From contig JAHBWE010000009.1 of the NCBI GenBank assembly GCA_019637155.1, positions 310,001 through 374,000 on the forward strand: a stretch of DNA of 64,000 bases, read 5' to 3'. Every line of letters begins with the position of its first letter. Position 1 is the first letter of the stretch. Positions 43,634 to 52,659 of the stretch are shown here, piece by piece. The DNA is from Labilithrix sp. (GTDB taxonomy: Bacteria; Myxococcota_A; Polyangia; Polyangiales; Polyangiaceae). The notes beneath the pieces were generated by a model. The model had not been told where the DNA came from, searched no databases, and saw only the letters and a program-made list of their open reading frames with translations. The translations under genes and the position numbers were made by a program.

Positions 43634-44966
43634 CGCTCGCGAGCCACTTGTTGAGTGTCTTCACGTCGATGTCGAGCTTCTCGCACGCGAGCGACTTCTT
43701 GCCGCCCGCCCGCTCCAGCGCCCACGCCGCGTACCGGCGTTGAAGCTCGCGCACCGGGATGATCTCGTCGCCGAAGTCGATCGCGGAGCGCTTCGCCATC
43801 GGTCGCTCGGTGATCGACTTCGGGAGGTCGGCCACGCCCGCCTCCGGCGTCCGGCCGAGGAGCACGATGCGCGCGACGGCGTTCTGGAGCTCGCGGACGT
43901 TGCCGGGCCACGGATGGTCGATGAGCCGCGCCATCGCCTCGGGGCCGATCCGCTCGACGACGGCGCCCGGGCTCGTGCTCCGCGCCTCCTCGACGAAGCG
44001 GAGGATGAGCTGCGGGATGTCGTCCTTCCGCTGGCGGAGCGGCGGGATCGCGATCGCGATCCCCTCGAGCCGATAGAGGAGGTCCTCGCGGAACTGGCCG
44101 CTCGCGACGCGCTCGGCGAGGTCGCGGTGGGTCGCCGCGACGATGCGCACGTCGACCTCGCGCTCGCGCGTGGCGCCGACCGCGCGCACCGCGCCGCGCT
44201 CGAGCACGTCGAGGAGCTTCGCCTGGAGCGAGGGCGCCATGTCGCCGATCTCGTCGAGGAACAGCGTCCCGCCGTCGGCCTCGACGAAGAGGCCGCTCCG
44301 GTTCGCGACCGCGCCGGTGAACGCGCCCTTCACGTGGCCGAAGAGCTCGCTCTCGAGGAGGTTGTCCGGCAGCGCGGCGCAGTTCACGGGGACGAACGGC
44401 CCGCTCGCGCGCCGGCTCTGCGCGTGGAGGAAGCGCGCGACGAGGCCCTTGCCGGTCCCGGTCTCGCCGGTGAGCAGCACCGAGACGCCGGCGTCGGCGA
44501 CGCGGAGCGTGAGCTCACGCACCTCCTGCATCGCGTCGCTCGCGGCGATCAGCGCGCCCTTGCCGTAGCGATCGCCGAACGCGCGCTTCCACGTGCGCGT
44601 CTCCTGCCGGAGGACGACCTCCTCGAGCGCGCGCTTGATGAAGAGGTCGAGCTCCGCGACCTTGAACGGCTTGAGGAGGTAGTGGTGCGCGCCCTTCCGC
44701 AGCGACTCCACTGCGGTGTCGATCGCGCCGAACGCGGTCATCACGAGGACGGGCCGCTCCGGCGCGGCGCGCTTGCTCGCCGCGAGCAGCTCGATGCCGT
44801 CGACCTCCGGCATCCGGAGATCCGTCACGACGACGTCCACCGCCGGATCGGCGACGAGCTTCATCGCCGCCGCCGCGTCGGTCGCGGTCGTCACGTCGTA
44901 GCCGAGATCGCCGAGGCCGTCGGCGAGCATGCTCGCCATCGCGGAGTCGTCGTCCGCGACGAGCAC
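43617..44966 (-). CDS. NtrC-type sigma-54 response regulator
   Basis: 449 residues. Receiver with acidic D5-D7, phosphoacceptor D49 (VVTDLRMPEVDG) and switch Lys in LLKPFK. AAA+ domain with GETGTGKG, GHVKGAFTGA and GGTLFLDEIGD. Short C-terminal Fis-type HTH (KSLACEKLDIDVKTLNKWL). GTG 44966 is the first standard start after the mglA stop, 17 nt away; a CTG six codons earlier would restore a more usual N-terminus. Partner of the kinase at 42284-43633. Being translated just after mglA is unusual among myxobacterial mglBA operons as I know them. Confidence 0.93.
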   Translation of the reverse strand: MLVADDDSAMASMLADGLGDLGYDVTTATDAAAAMKLVADPAVDVVVTDLRMPEVDGIELLAASKRAAPERPVLVMTAFGAIDTAVESLRKGAHHYLLKPFKVAELDLFIKRALEEVVLRQETRTWKRAFGDRYGKGALIAASDAMQEVRELTLRVADAGVSVLLTGETGTGKGLVARFLHAQSRRASGPFVPVNCAALPDNLLESELFGHVKGAFTGAVANRSGLFVEADGGTLFLDEIGDMAPSLQAKLLDVLERGAVRAVGATREREVDVRIVAATHRDLAERVASGQFREDLLYRLEGIAIAIPPLRQRKDDIPQLILRFVEEARSTSPGAVVERIGPEAMARLIDHPWPGNVRELQNAVARIVLLGRTPEAGVADLPKSITERPMAKRSAIDFGDEIIPVRELQRRYAAWALERAGGKKSLACEKLDIDVKTLNKWLASDERDD

Positions 44967-44983
44967 GCGCGGGCGCTTCGCCG

Positions 44984-45571
44984 TCAGCTGCCCTTCTTGA
45001 GCTCGGTCAGGACGAGCTTGGCGACGGACTTGAGCGTGTCGAACACGCCGACGCCGGTGCGCGCGACCGCTTCGAAGTCGGGCACGTTGGTCGGGTTGAG
45101 CATCTGACGGAGCTCGTCGAGGCTCGCGACGTTCGGGAGATCGCGCTTGTTGTACTGGACGACGTACGGGAGCTTGTCGAGCGAGTAGCCCTGCTCCGCG
45201 AGGTTCGTGCGGAGGTTCTCGACCGACTCGAGGTTCGCCTCGGTGCGCTCGATCTGCGAGTCCGCGACGAAGACGACGCCGTCGACGCCCTTCAGGATCA
45301 GCTTGCGGGACGCGTCGTAGAAGACCTGACCGGGGACGGTGTACAGGTGGAAGCGCGTCTTGAACCCGCGGATCTCGCCGAGCGAGAGCGGGAGGAAGTC
45401 GAAGAAGAGCGTGCGCTCGGTCTCCGTCGCGAGGCTGATCATCTTGCCCTTCGCGTCCGGGTTCGTGCGCTCGTAAATGTACTGCAGGTTCGTGGTCTTC
45501 CCGCAGAGACCAGGCCCGTAATAGACCAACTTGCAGTTGATCTCCCTGGCCATGTAGTTGATGAAGCTCAT
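44984..45571 (-). CDS. mglA: MglA, Ras-like polarity GTPase
   Basis: 195 residues, the same length as Myxococcus xanthus MglA and nearly identical through the core. P-loop [17 protein letters not shown], switch I around [25 protein letters not shown] (the atypical switch II with Gly-Gln), and base-recognition YNKRDLP. MglA-GTP marks the leading cell pole and drives gliding and type IV pilus switching; MglB stimulates its GTPase. Lies 73 bp downstream of mglB, as expected. Confidence 0.97.
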   Translation of the reverse strand: MSFINYMAREINCKLVYYGPGLCGKTTNLQYIYERTNPDAKGKMISLATETERTLFFDFLPLSLGEIRGFKTRFHLYTVPGQVFYDASRKLILKGVDGVVFVADSQIERTEANLESVENLRTNLAEQGYSLDKLPYVVQYNKRDLPNVASLDELRQMLNPTNVPDFEAVARTGVGVFDTLKSVAKLVLTELKKGS

Positions 45572-45644
45572 CGCTCTTTGGGTCCTACAGGATTGTGGAC
45601 GACTTCTTGGCTGCGGGCGAATTTCTGCGGGGAGTTTCCGGAAA

Positions 45645-46127
45645 TCAGTCGTTGAAGAGGTTGTCGATGTCCTCGTCGGTGATCTCGGCGAACGGGCTGT
45701 CGGTGCCCGGCTCCTGCACCTTCTTGAGGAGGGCCTCGAAGATATGGTTGAGCTCCTCGGACGCCTTCTTCACGCGGAGGCGGACGAGGCCGAGGCTCGA
45801 GCGGGAGTCGAAGATGACGACCAGGATGACCCGGTTGCCGACGAGCTGGATGTGGATGTTGGCCTTCTCGCCCTCGTGGAACTGAGTCGCGAACTCGTTC
45901 TCCTTGAGGAGCTTGGCCATGCCGCCCGTCGCGGCGATGTTGCCGGCGGTGAGGGAGGCGAGGCTCGTCGTGTCGACGTTGTCGATGTCGCCGGCGGCCG
46001 CGATGAGCTGGCCGTTCTTGTCGACGATGAACACGACCTTGGCGTTCGCATCGCGAACCAGACGGTCTACGACCACCTGGATCTGATTGAACTCCTCCTC
46101 GTACATCACCATCTGGGGATTGCTCAT
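45645..46127 (-). CDS. mglB: MglB, roadblock-domain GTPase-activating partner of MglA
   Basis: 160 residues with the Roadblock/LC7 fold: [60 protein letters not shown]. The C-terminal tail [15 protein letters not shown] is conserved in M. xanthus MglB. It acts as a dimer at the lagging pole and switches MglA off. First gene of the long minus-strand series mglB-mglA-regulator-kinase-efflux. The 116-bp gap upstream should hold the promoter; I see no convincing consensus. Confidence 0.96.
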   Translation of the reverse strand: MSNPQMVMYEEEFNQIQVVVDRLVRDANAKVVFIVDKNGQLIAAAGDIDNVDTTSLASLTAGNIAATGGMAKLLKENEFATQFHEGEKANIHIQLVGNRVILVVIFDSRSSLGLVRLRVKKASEELNHIFEALLKKVQEPGTDSPFAEITDEDIDNLFND

Positions 46128-46243
46128 GCTCGCGTCTCTCTCTCGCGTACAGCTAGCGGGTGCCCCTGAATGTTGAAGCGAGGCCGGCTTACGGTTCTAT
46201 CCGATGGAGGCCGGTCCATACAAGGGCCGTTTCGGGGTGGTCG

Positions 46244-47602
46244 TCAGGCGCGAAAGCCCGAAATCGCCTCGAAAAGGACACGTAGGCCCCACCCGAGGCC
46301 TTCCACGGGCACCCGCTCGTCGTGCCCGTGGTACATCGCGCTGAAGCTGATTTCGTGGGTGGGGTCGAAGCGGACGGGGGCGAAGCCGTAGCAGATCGTG
46401 CCGAGCCGGGCGTACGCCTTCGCGTCGGTGAAGCCCGGGATCATGTACGGGAGCGGCGTGCCGGTCGGATCGTTCCGGCGCAGCGTGGCGGCGAGGTGCT
46501 CGAAGAGCGGCGTCGCGGGGGAGGCCTCCACCGCCGGGAGCGAGTGGATCACCTCGAGCGAAGCCGGCGCGTCGCCGAGCGCGTCGCGCAGCTCGGCGAG
46601 GAAGGCCTCCTGCGTCTGGCCCGGCAGCGTGCGCCCGTCGATCTCGATCGACGCGCGTCCCGGGATGACGTTCACCTTCGATCCGGCGCGCATCACCGTC
46701 GGCGACGCGGTGTTCGAGAGGAGCGCCCCGAACGATCGGCGCTGCGACGGATCGCGGATCAGGTAGTCGAGGATCAACGCCGCGACCTGCGGCGTCGTCA
46801 GCCGCTTCAGCACGTGTTTGTGCGGGACCGGCAGCTCCTTCGCGAGGCCCTCGACGAAGCCGCGCACGACCGCGGTCGGGTGCATCGGCAGGCGCGCGCG
46901 GCCGAGCCGCTCGATCGCGCGCGCGAGCTTGAGCACCGCGCTCTCGGGATCGGGCATCGAGCCGTGGCCGGGCGCGCCGCGGTACTCGGCGCGGACCCAG
47001 CACACGCCCTTCTCCGCGACCTGCACCGGGTAGAAGGTCTTGCCGAACAGGTGGAGCGAGAACGCGCCGATCTCCCCGAGCATGTACTCTGCACGGATCT
47101 CGTCGGCGTGGTCGTCGACGAGGTAGCTGCTCCCGAGCGCGCAGCCGTTCTCCTCGTCCGCGACCGCGGCGAAGATCACGTCGCGATCGAGCGGCTCCTC
47201 GCGGCGCTTCAGCAGCGCGAGCGCGCACGTGCTCATCGCCGCCATGTGCTTCATGTCGATCGCGCCGCGGCCCCAGACGTAGCCGTCGTGGATCTCGGCC
47301 GAGAACGGGTCGTGCTTCCACGCCCCCGCGTCCGCCTCCACCACGTCGAGGTGGGCGTTCAAGAGGAGCGGCGGCTTCTTGCCGGTGCCCTTCACGCGCG
47401 CGATGAGGTTCCCGCGCCCCTTCTTCTTCTCGACGATCTTCGCGTCGACGCCGTGCTTCGAGAGGTGATCGGCGAGGAGCTCGCACGCGACGCGCTCGTT
47501 CGCGTCCCCGGCGTCGCTCGTCCCGCGGTTCACGGTCGGGACGCGGATCAGGTCGCGGAGCAGCTCGACGCAGGTGGCGCTCTCGGCCTTCCAGTCGATC
47601 AT
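46244..47602 (-). CDS. M20-family metallopeptidase (ArgE/DapE/CPG2-like)
   Basis: 452 residues. Metal-binding and catalytic motifs are complete: LLNAHLDVVEA (HxD), GRGAIDMKHM (bridging Asp), ADEENG (catalytic Glu pair) and a late His in AMYHGHDERV. The dimerisation domain lies in the middle (GAPGHGSMPDPESAV). Hydrolyses an amide bond, such as an acylated amino acid or short peptide, with two zinc ions. No signal peptide, so probably cytoplasmic. Downstream of it on the minus strand is the mglB promoter gap. Confidence 0.91.
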   Translation of the reverse strand: MIDWKAESATCVELLRDLIRVPTVNRGTSDAGDANERVACELLADHLSKHGVDAKIVEKKKGRGNLIARVKGTGKKPPLLLNAHLDVVEADAGAWKHDPFSAEIHDGYVWGRGAIDMKHMAAMSTCALALLKRREEPLDRDVIFAAVADEENGCALGSSYLVDDHADEIRAEYMLGEIGAFSLHLFGKTFYPVQVAEKGVCWVRAEYRGAPGHGSMPDPESAVLKLARAIERLGRARLPMHPTAVVRGFVEGLAKELPVPHKHVLKRLTTPQVAALILDYLIRDPSQRRSFGALLSNTASPTVMRAGSKVNVIPGRASIEIDGRTLPGQTQEAFLAELRDALGDAPASLEVIHSLPAVEASPATPLFEHLAATLRRNDPTGTPLPYMIPGFTDAKAYARLGTICYGFAPVRFDPTHEISFSAMYHGHDERVPVEGLGWGLRVLFEAISGFRA

Positions 47603-47647
47603 CGACTTCGTAGTGTGCCACGGCGTCTCGCGTGCAACGATGAGGGA

Positions 47648-48778
47648 ATGACGAGGACCCTCGCTTCCGAGATCACGCGCATCCGGGGACACTTCGACGG
47701 CGCGCTCGCGCTCCTCGACGCACGCGACGTGAGCGGGCTCGATCGCGCAGCCCAGCTCACGCGCATGCTGCTGCGGCAGGCGCTCGTCGAGTACCAGGCC
47801 GGCGGCGTCTTTCCTCTCAACCACGACTTCGCGGCGGGGCTCCGGCCCACGTTCGTCGACGATCACGGGACGCGCTGCGCGATGGCGCACCTCATGGATC
47901 TCGGCGGCGCGAGCGAGCTCGTGAGCGAGGTCGCCGCGAAGGCGAACCACGCCTACGTCGACGAGCTCGCCGCCGATCCGCGTTTCCTCGCGTGGCTGAA
48001 CGCGGCCGGCCTCACGGTGGAGGAGGCCGCGCGCATCCAGCCCGGCTACGGCTGCGTGCCGGCGGCGGACTGCCTCTGCACCGTCGCGGCGTCCGGGGGC
48101 GGGGCGGCGCCCGCGGTCGTCGAGGCGACGATCGCGACGCTCTCGACGACGAGCAACGAGGTTGGCGTGAAGGTCACCGCGGTGCACGGCGAGACGGACG
48201 TGAAGGTCGGGGACGACATCACCGCCGTCCGCTACCGCTCGCTCGACCTGAAGACGGGCGACAGCGTCCTCGTCACGCTCACGAAGGTGGACGGCGACTA
48301 CGAGGTCCTCGCCGCGGTGAAGGACGGACAGCTCGGCGAGACGTGCGGCGCCAGCGTCCCGAGCGATCCGTTCCCGAACCAGTCGTCGCGGGGCAAGGTC
48401 GGCCCGATCTCGGTCGCCGACGTCGTCGCGCTGCGCGAGGACACGCGCGACGCCTGCATCAGCGCGCTGAAGGCACGCGACGAGTGCTTCGGCGTCTGCG
48501 GCGGCGTGCATGACGAGACCGGTCAGGCGGTGACCTGCACCTACGGCGAGAGCGACGCCGGTGGCGCCCCGATCTCCGCGGACGCGGGCGGCGCGCCGGT
48601 GACGAAGCCGTCCGGCGACGTGGACGTGGACGCGGGCACGTCCGGCGGCGTCGCCGCGGCGCCGGCGTCCACCGACGACGGAGGCTGCTCGACGACCGGC
48701 GGGAGCGCGCCGGCGAGCGTCGCGGTGCTCCTCGCGGTCGCGGGCGCGATGCTCGCGCGGCGCCGCTTCGCCGGATGA
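47648..48778 (+). CDS. MYXO-CTERM protein without an obvious signal peptide
   Basis: 376 residues from ATG 47648. The C-terminus is a clear MYXO-CTERM sorting tail: GGCSTTGG, hydrophobic ASVAVLLAVAGAMLA, then RRR. The N-terminus is amphipathic (ASEITRIRGHFDGALALLDA) and not a signal peptide, and no in-frame upstream start would add one. The first ~130 residues include FVDDHGTRCAMAHLMDLGGA; the middle is a beta-rich Cys-containing region (GYGCVPAADCLCTVA). An Asp/Ala/Gly linker precedes the tail. Overlaps the next gene by 4 bp (ATGA). Confidence 0.82.
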   Translation: MTRTLASEITRIRGHFDGALALLDARDVSGLDRAAQLTRMLLRQALVEYQAGGVFPLNHDFAAGLRPTFVDDHGTRCAMAHLMDLGGASELVSEVAAKANHAYVDELAADPRFLAWLNAAGLTVEEAARIQPGYGCVPAADCLCTVAASGGGAAPAVVEATIATLSTTSNEVGVKVTAVHGETDVKVGDDITAVRYRSLDLKTGDSVLVTLTKVDGDYEVLAAVKDGQLGETCGASVPSDPFPNQSSRGKVGPISVADVVALREDTRDACISALKARDECFGVCGGVHDETGQAVTCTYGESDAGGAPISADAGGAPVTKPSGDVDVDAGTSGGVAAAPASTDDGGCSTTGGSAPASVAVLLAVAGAMLARRRFAG

Positions 48779-49605
48779 CGAGCGCGCGCGTCCTCGCCGA
48801 GCGATCGTGCGCCTGGGCGGAGGGACCGACGCGGGTTGGTGCATGGTTCCCCGGCGACGACGCGACCGTGCTCGGCGCGTTCGAGCGCGCGGAGGCGCCG
48901 TCGCTCCGCCGCGGCTCGGGCGGTCACACCGTCGTCGTCGGGCCCGGCACGCTCTGGGTGCAGCTCGTGCTCGAGCGCTCGGAGCACCCCGCCGACAAGC
49001 TCGTGAACCGCCACGTGCGCCCGCTCCTCCGCGCGTTGACGCGGGCGACGAGCGTCCCCGCGCATTGGTTCGGGCGCGACTGGATCAGCATGGGAAAGCG
49101 GCCGATCGGGTTCGTCGGCTTCGCGCACGAGGCCGCGAGCGGTCGCTGTTTGCTCGAGGCCGTCGTCGCGGTGAGCGCCCCGTTCGTCGCGGCGCCGCGC
49201 GCGTCGTTCATGGGCAAGGCGCCGGCGACGCTCGAGGAGCTCGCGGGCGGCGCGATCGATCGCGCCGCGCTCGTCGCGCGCGTCGTCGAGGCGTACGCGC
49301 CGACGGCGTCTCCGCGCGAGGACTGGCCGACGGCGGGCGCGGCGGTGACGGCGGAGCCGCCGTGGGGGGCGACGCGGGACGAGGCGATCGGGATCGTCGC
49401 GGCGGGCCGCGACGCGGGGGGGCGCATGCGCGTCGGCGGCGAGCTGATGGCGTCGCGCGACGCCGTCGCCATGCTCGAGGATTCGCTCGCGCGCGGGGAC
49501 GACGTCGACGGCGCGGTCGACGCCGCGTTCACGACCGGCGTCGTCTTCGGGGTGCGCTCGCTCGCCTCGATCCGCGACGCGATCGTCAGGGCTTCGAGCT
49601 CGTAG
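48775..49605 (+). CDS. Lipoate/biotin protein ligase-like (LplA/LipB/BPL fold)
   Basis: 276 residues. The N-terminal ~150 residues resemble the LplA fold: LRRGSGGHTVVVGPGTLWVQ (the RRxSGGGxVxHxPGxL signature), then GKRPIGFVGFAHEAASGRC containing a possible catalytic Lys. The C-terminal ~120 residues differ from known ligases. It could attach or transfer lipoate, octanoate or a related acid, but the partner protein is not evident. Translation is coupled to the MYXO-CTERM gene. Convergent overlap of 20 bp with the small lipoprotein gene. Confidence 0.72.
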   Translation: MTSARVLAERSCAWAEGPTRVGAWFPGDDATVLGAFERAEAPSLRRGSGGHTVVVGPGTLWVQLVLERSEHPADKLVNRHVRPLLRALTRATSVPAHWFGRDWISMGKRPIGFVGFAHEAASGRCLLEAVVAVSAPFVAAPRASFMGKAPATLEELAGGAIDRAALVARVVEAYAPTASPREDWPTAGAAVTAEPPWGATRDEAIGIVAAGRDAGGRMRVGGELMASRDAVAMLEDSLARGDDVDGAVDAAFTTGVVFGVRSLASIRDAIVRASSS

Positions 49606-49810
49606 GCTTCGGCGCCGCGGCGTCGGGTGCGCGCACGGTCACGCTGTAGCTCTCGCCCGGCCCCGCGTCGACGGGCTCGAGGCGCGCGGTCGCCGAGATC
49701 TGGAGCTCCGGCGCGGGCGCGGCCGACGGCGCGGGCTTGGGCGGCTCGGACGACGTGGTCTGGCAACCGCACATGACGAGGACGAGCAGGACGAAGGGAC
49801 GGGGGTTCAT
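49586..49810 (-). CDS. Small Pro/Ala-rich lipoprotein
   Basis: 74 residues from ATG at 49810. MNPRPFVLLVLVMCGC is a good lipoprotein signal with lipobox ending at C16 (MCGC). The mature ~58 residues are disordered, rich in Pro/Ala/Ser (SSEPPKPAPSAAPAPEL), with one strand-like segment. It is 17 bp after the HD-GYP gene on the same strand and may be co-expressed. No family recognised. Confidence 0.72.
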   Translation of the reverse strand: MNPRPFVLLVLVMCGCQTTSSEPPKPAPSAAPAPELQISATARLEPVDAGPGESYSVTVRAPDAAAPKPTSSKP

Positions 49811-49827
49811 GGCTTCTTCGGGCGCAC

Positions 49828-51849
49828 TCAGTCCCGCTTCGGCGTCGCGAGCTCCCACACCCGCGCGTCCTTGAAGATGCGCACGAGCTCGGGATCGAGG
49901 TGCTGGTCCTTCACGCCGTACTCGAGGATGTCGACCGCACGCTCGACGGGGACGGCCTTTTTGTAGGGGCGATCGCTCGCGGTGAGGGCGTCGTAGATGT
50001 CCGAGATGCTCATCATCTTGGACTGGACCGGGATCTCCTCCGCGCGGAGGCGGTTCGGGTAGCCGGTGCCGTTCACGCGCTCGTGGTGCGCGCCGGCGAT
50101 GAGCGGCACGCGGCGGAACGATTTGCCCCACGGGATGTTGGAGAGGAACTTGAAGGTGTGGACGACGTGGCTCGTGATCTCGTCGTACTCCGCCGGCGTG
50201 AGCGAGCCGCGCTTCACGCTGAGCGCGACGGCGTCCTGCGGCTCGAGGAGGAACTTCATCTCGCCCCGGAGATCGAAATACGTCTCTTTGGCGAGGTGCT
50301 CGATCTTGGCGAAATCGCCGGCTGCGAGGACGGTCGGCTCGTTCGCGTGCTCGATCGTCTCCCACGCCGCGTCGAGCTCGGCGCGGCGCTCGGCGTGCTC
50401 CTTGTCGAGCCGCTCGAGCTCGCCCTTCGAGCCGCCGCGCTCCACGATCGCGAGCTTGCGCCGGAGGATGTCGGCCTCGAGCGAGCGGGCGACGAAGTCG
50501 AAGCGCGCGCGGATGAGGGAGAGGCTCTCGTCGTAGAGCTTCTTCGCCTTCACGAGCACCTTCTCGCGGACGCCGATCTTGCCGAAGTCGTGGAGGAGGC
50601 TCGCGTACTCGAGCTCGCGGAGGTCCTCGCGCGAGAAATGGGCGTCTTTGTAGGGGCCGCTCGACTCCGCGTCGACGACCTTGGCGAGGGCGACGGTGAG
50701 GTCGGCGACGCGGCGGGAGTGACCGCTCGTGGTCGGGTCGCGCGACTCGATCGCCTCGACGCTCGCCTTCACGAAGCCGTCGAAGAGGCGCTTGATCTCG
50801 TCGTAGAGGATCGTGTTCTCGAGCGAGACGCCGGCCTGGGCGGCGACCATGCCGAGGAGCTCCTCGCTCCGATCGTCGAACGGGACGACCTGCTCGTCGA
50901 AGTCGTCCTTCGTGTAGAGCCGCTTCTCGGGGTCCTTCTTCTTGTTGATGAGCTGGATGACGCCGATGACCTCGTCGCGCTGCGAGACGAGCGGCACCGT
51001 GAGCATCGACTTCGTGCGGTACCCTATCTTCTCGTCGAAGCGGCGGTCGAAGCCGTACCCGGTGCCGACCGGGATCTCGTAGGCGTCCTCGATGTTGATC
51101 GGCTTCTTCGCGAGGACGACGCTGCCGGCGATGGAGCGGTTCGAGATCGGCATCACGAACTCGCTCGAGTCGTAGGCGACGGAGTCGTTCTGCGAGAGCT
51201 TGAAACGCAGCATCGGCCCGCGGACCATCATGCTGATGCTCGGCGGCGGCGCGCTGTCCTTCTTGCCGCCGAGGGCCGGCGGCGGCTGCGAGCTGCGCGT
51301 GTCCTCCGGCGCGGCCTCGACGACGTAGATGCTCCCCGCGTCCGCGCCGGTGACGAAGCGGCACTTCTCGAGGATGACGCCGAGGAGCTTGTTCACGTCG
51401 CGCTCGGTCGTCATCGCGCGCGCGATGTTGATGAGCTCGCCGAGCTCGTAGCGATAGCGGTTCAGCCATTTCCCGCGGCTCTCCGCGCGCCCCTTCGCCT
51501 CGAGCAGCTCGAAGGCGCGCATGCCGGCGAGGAACAGCTCGTCCTTGGAGGGCTCGGCGGAGACGATGCTCGCGAGCCCGCGGTTCATCATCTGTTGCAG
51601 CTCGGCGCCGGCGGGCATGCCGAGGAGGATCATCATCGCGGTCGACTCGGCGAAGCGCTTCGCGAACGGCTTGAGGAGGTCCTTGCCTCGCTCCCACACC
51701 GCGGCGGGGGCGAGGATGACCATGAGGTCGTCGCGGCTCGCGGCGATGAGGAGCGGATGGGGCTGGGTCACGACGTCGTCGACGCGGTTGTCCGCTTGGA
51801 GCTCCGCGAAGAGCTTCGACATCTTTTCGACGAGCGCGGGCTGCTGCAT
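49828..51849 (-). CDS. GAF/HD-GYP protein, probable c-di-GMP phosphodiesterase with an insert
   Basis: 673 residues. The N-terminal ~130 residues are an unassigned helical region; the GAF domain spans ~135-345 (NKLLGVILEKCRFVTGADAG through VIGVIQLINKKK). The HD-GYP domain follows: GHSRRVADLT, LLHDFGKIG (His near 420), SHVVHTFKFL, HHERVNGTGYPN (His near 588), SDIYDALTASDRPYK. HD and HHE are about 168 residues apart, roughly 100 more than usual, owing to a charged helical insert (~440-540). The metal ligands and GYP are present, so activity against c-di-GMP is plausible. The PilZ gene at 28542 is a possible downstream reader. Confidence 0.9.
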   Translation of the reverse strand: MQQPALVEKMSKLFAELQADNRVDDVVTQPHPLLIAASRDDLMVILAPAAVWERGKDLLKPFAKRFAESTAMMILLGMPAGAELQQMMNRGLASIVSAEPSKDELFLAGMRAFELLEAKGRAESRGKWLNRYRYELGELINIARAMTTERDVNKLLGVILEKCRFVTGADAGSIYVVEAAPEDTRSSQPPPALGGKKDSAPPPSISMMVRGPMLRFKLSQNDSVAYDSSEFVMPISNRSIAGSVVLAKKPINIEDAYEIPVGTGYGFDRRFDEKIGYRTKSMLTVPLVSQRDEVIGVIQLINKKKDPEKRLYTKDDFDEQVVPFDDRSEELLGMVAAQAGVSLENTILYDEIKRLFDGFVKASVEAIESRDPTTSGHSRRVADLTVALAKVVDAESSGPYKDAHFSREDLRELEYASLLHDFGKIGVREKVLVKAKKLYDESLSLIRARFDFVARSLEADILRRKLAIVERGGSKGELERLDKEHAERRAELDAAWETIEHANEPTVLAAGDFAKIEHLAKETYFDLRGEMKFLLEPQDAVALSVKRGSLTPAEYDEITSHVVHTFKFLSNIPWGKSFRRVPLIAGAHHERVNGTGYPNRLRAEEIPVQSKMMSISDIYDALTASDRPYKKAVPVERAVDILEYGVKDQHLDPELVRIFKDARVWELATPKRD

Positions 51850-51897
51850 GGTGTTCCGTCCCCGGCGGGAAGGTAACAGAAGCTATTCTCCGCCGCG

Positions 51898-52536
51898 ATG
51901 AACCTGCCGGACATCGCTGCGATCCGTACGGATTACGTGCGCGCGGGCCTGGTCGAGAGCGACCTCGACCCATCGCCCACGGTTCAGATCAAGAAGTGGG
52001 TGGCGGACGCGGTCGCGGCGGGTCATCCGGAGCCGACCGCGATGGCGCTCGCGACCGTGAGCGCGAGCGGAGAGCCGTCGAACCGCATCGTCCTGTTGAA
52101 GGGCGTCGACGACGGCCTCGTGTTCTTCACGAACTACGAGTCGGCGAAGGGCAAGGACCTCGCCGCGAACCCCCGCGCCGCGGCGACGCTGTTCTGGGTG
52201 CTGCTCGAGCGCCAGATCCGCGTGGTCGGCTCCGTGACGAAGGTGACGCGCGCGGAGTCGGAGGACTACTTCCGATCACGCCCCTACGAGAGCCGCATCG
52301 GCGCCTGGGCATCGGCGCAGAGCACGGTGCTCGCCGATCGCGCGACGCTGGAGCAGAAGGTCGCCGCGCTGAAGACGCAGTACCCCGACGACGTCCCGCT
52401 CCCCCCGTTCTGGGGCGGCTACCGCCTCATCCCCGATCGCGTCGAGCTCTGGCAAGGCCGCCCCAGCCGCCTCCACGATCGCCTGCAATATACACGCACC
52501 CCCCCCACCTGGCACCTCACCCGCCTCTCCCCATAA
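51898..52536 (+). CDS. pdxH: Pyridoxamine 5'-phosphate oxidase
   Basis: 212 residues, near the usual length (E. coli 218). FMN- and substrate-binding motifs: NRIVLLKGVDDGLVFFTNYE, SAKGKDLAANPRAA, RQIRVVGSVTKV, SRPYESRIGAWAS, PPFWGGYRLIP and the C-terminal RLHDRLQYTR. Makes pyridoxal 5'-phosphate from pyridoxine or pyridoxamine 5'-phosphate. Divergent from the HD-GYP gene, and its end meets repeat B2. Confidence 0.96.
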   Translation: MNLPDIAAIRTDYVRAGLVESDLDPSPTVQIKKWVADAVAAGHPEPTAMALATVSASGEPSNRIVLLKGVDDGLVFFTNYESAKGKDLAANPRAAATLFWVLLERQIRVVGSVTKVTRAESEDYFRSRPYESRIGAWASAQSTVLADRATLEQKVAALKTQYPDDVPLPPFWGGYRLIPDRVELWQGRPSRLHDRLQYTRTPPTWHLTRLSP

Positions 52537-52561
52537 GCCCCATAAGCGCCCGGCGAACCCC

Positions 52562-52659
52562 CTCTCGGGGGGTCCGGGGGCGGTGGAGCGCGCGCGCAGC
52601 GCGTGCGGAAAGGCCCCCGGCGGGAGAGCTCGAGAGGGCAGAGCCCTCTCGAACAAGCT
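52562..52659. repeat. Dispersed intergenic repeat family B, copy B2
   Basis: Nearly the same as 7818-7910: CTCTCGGGGGGTCCGGGGGC at the start and CGAGAGGG-CAGAG-CCCTCTCG hairpin at 52631-52651. It occupies the convergent gap between pdxH (ends 52536) and the gene ending at 52658. The middle differs slightly from B1 in its GCGC run. Confidence 0.8.
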
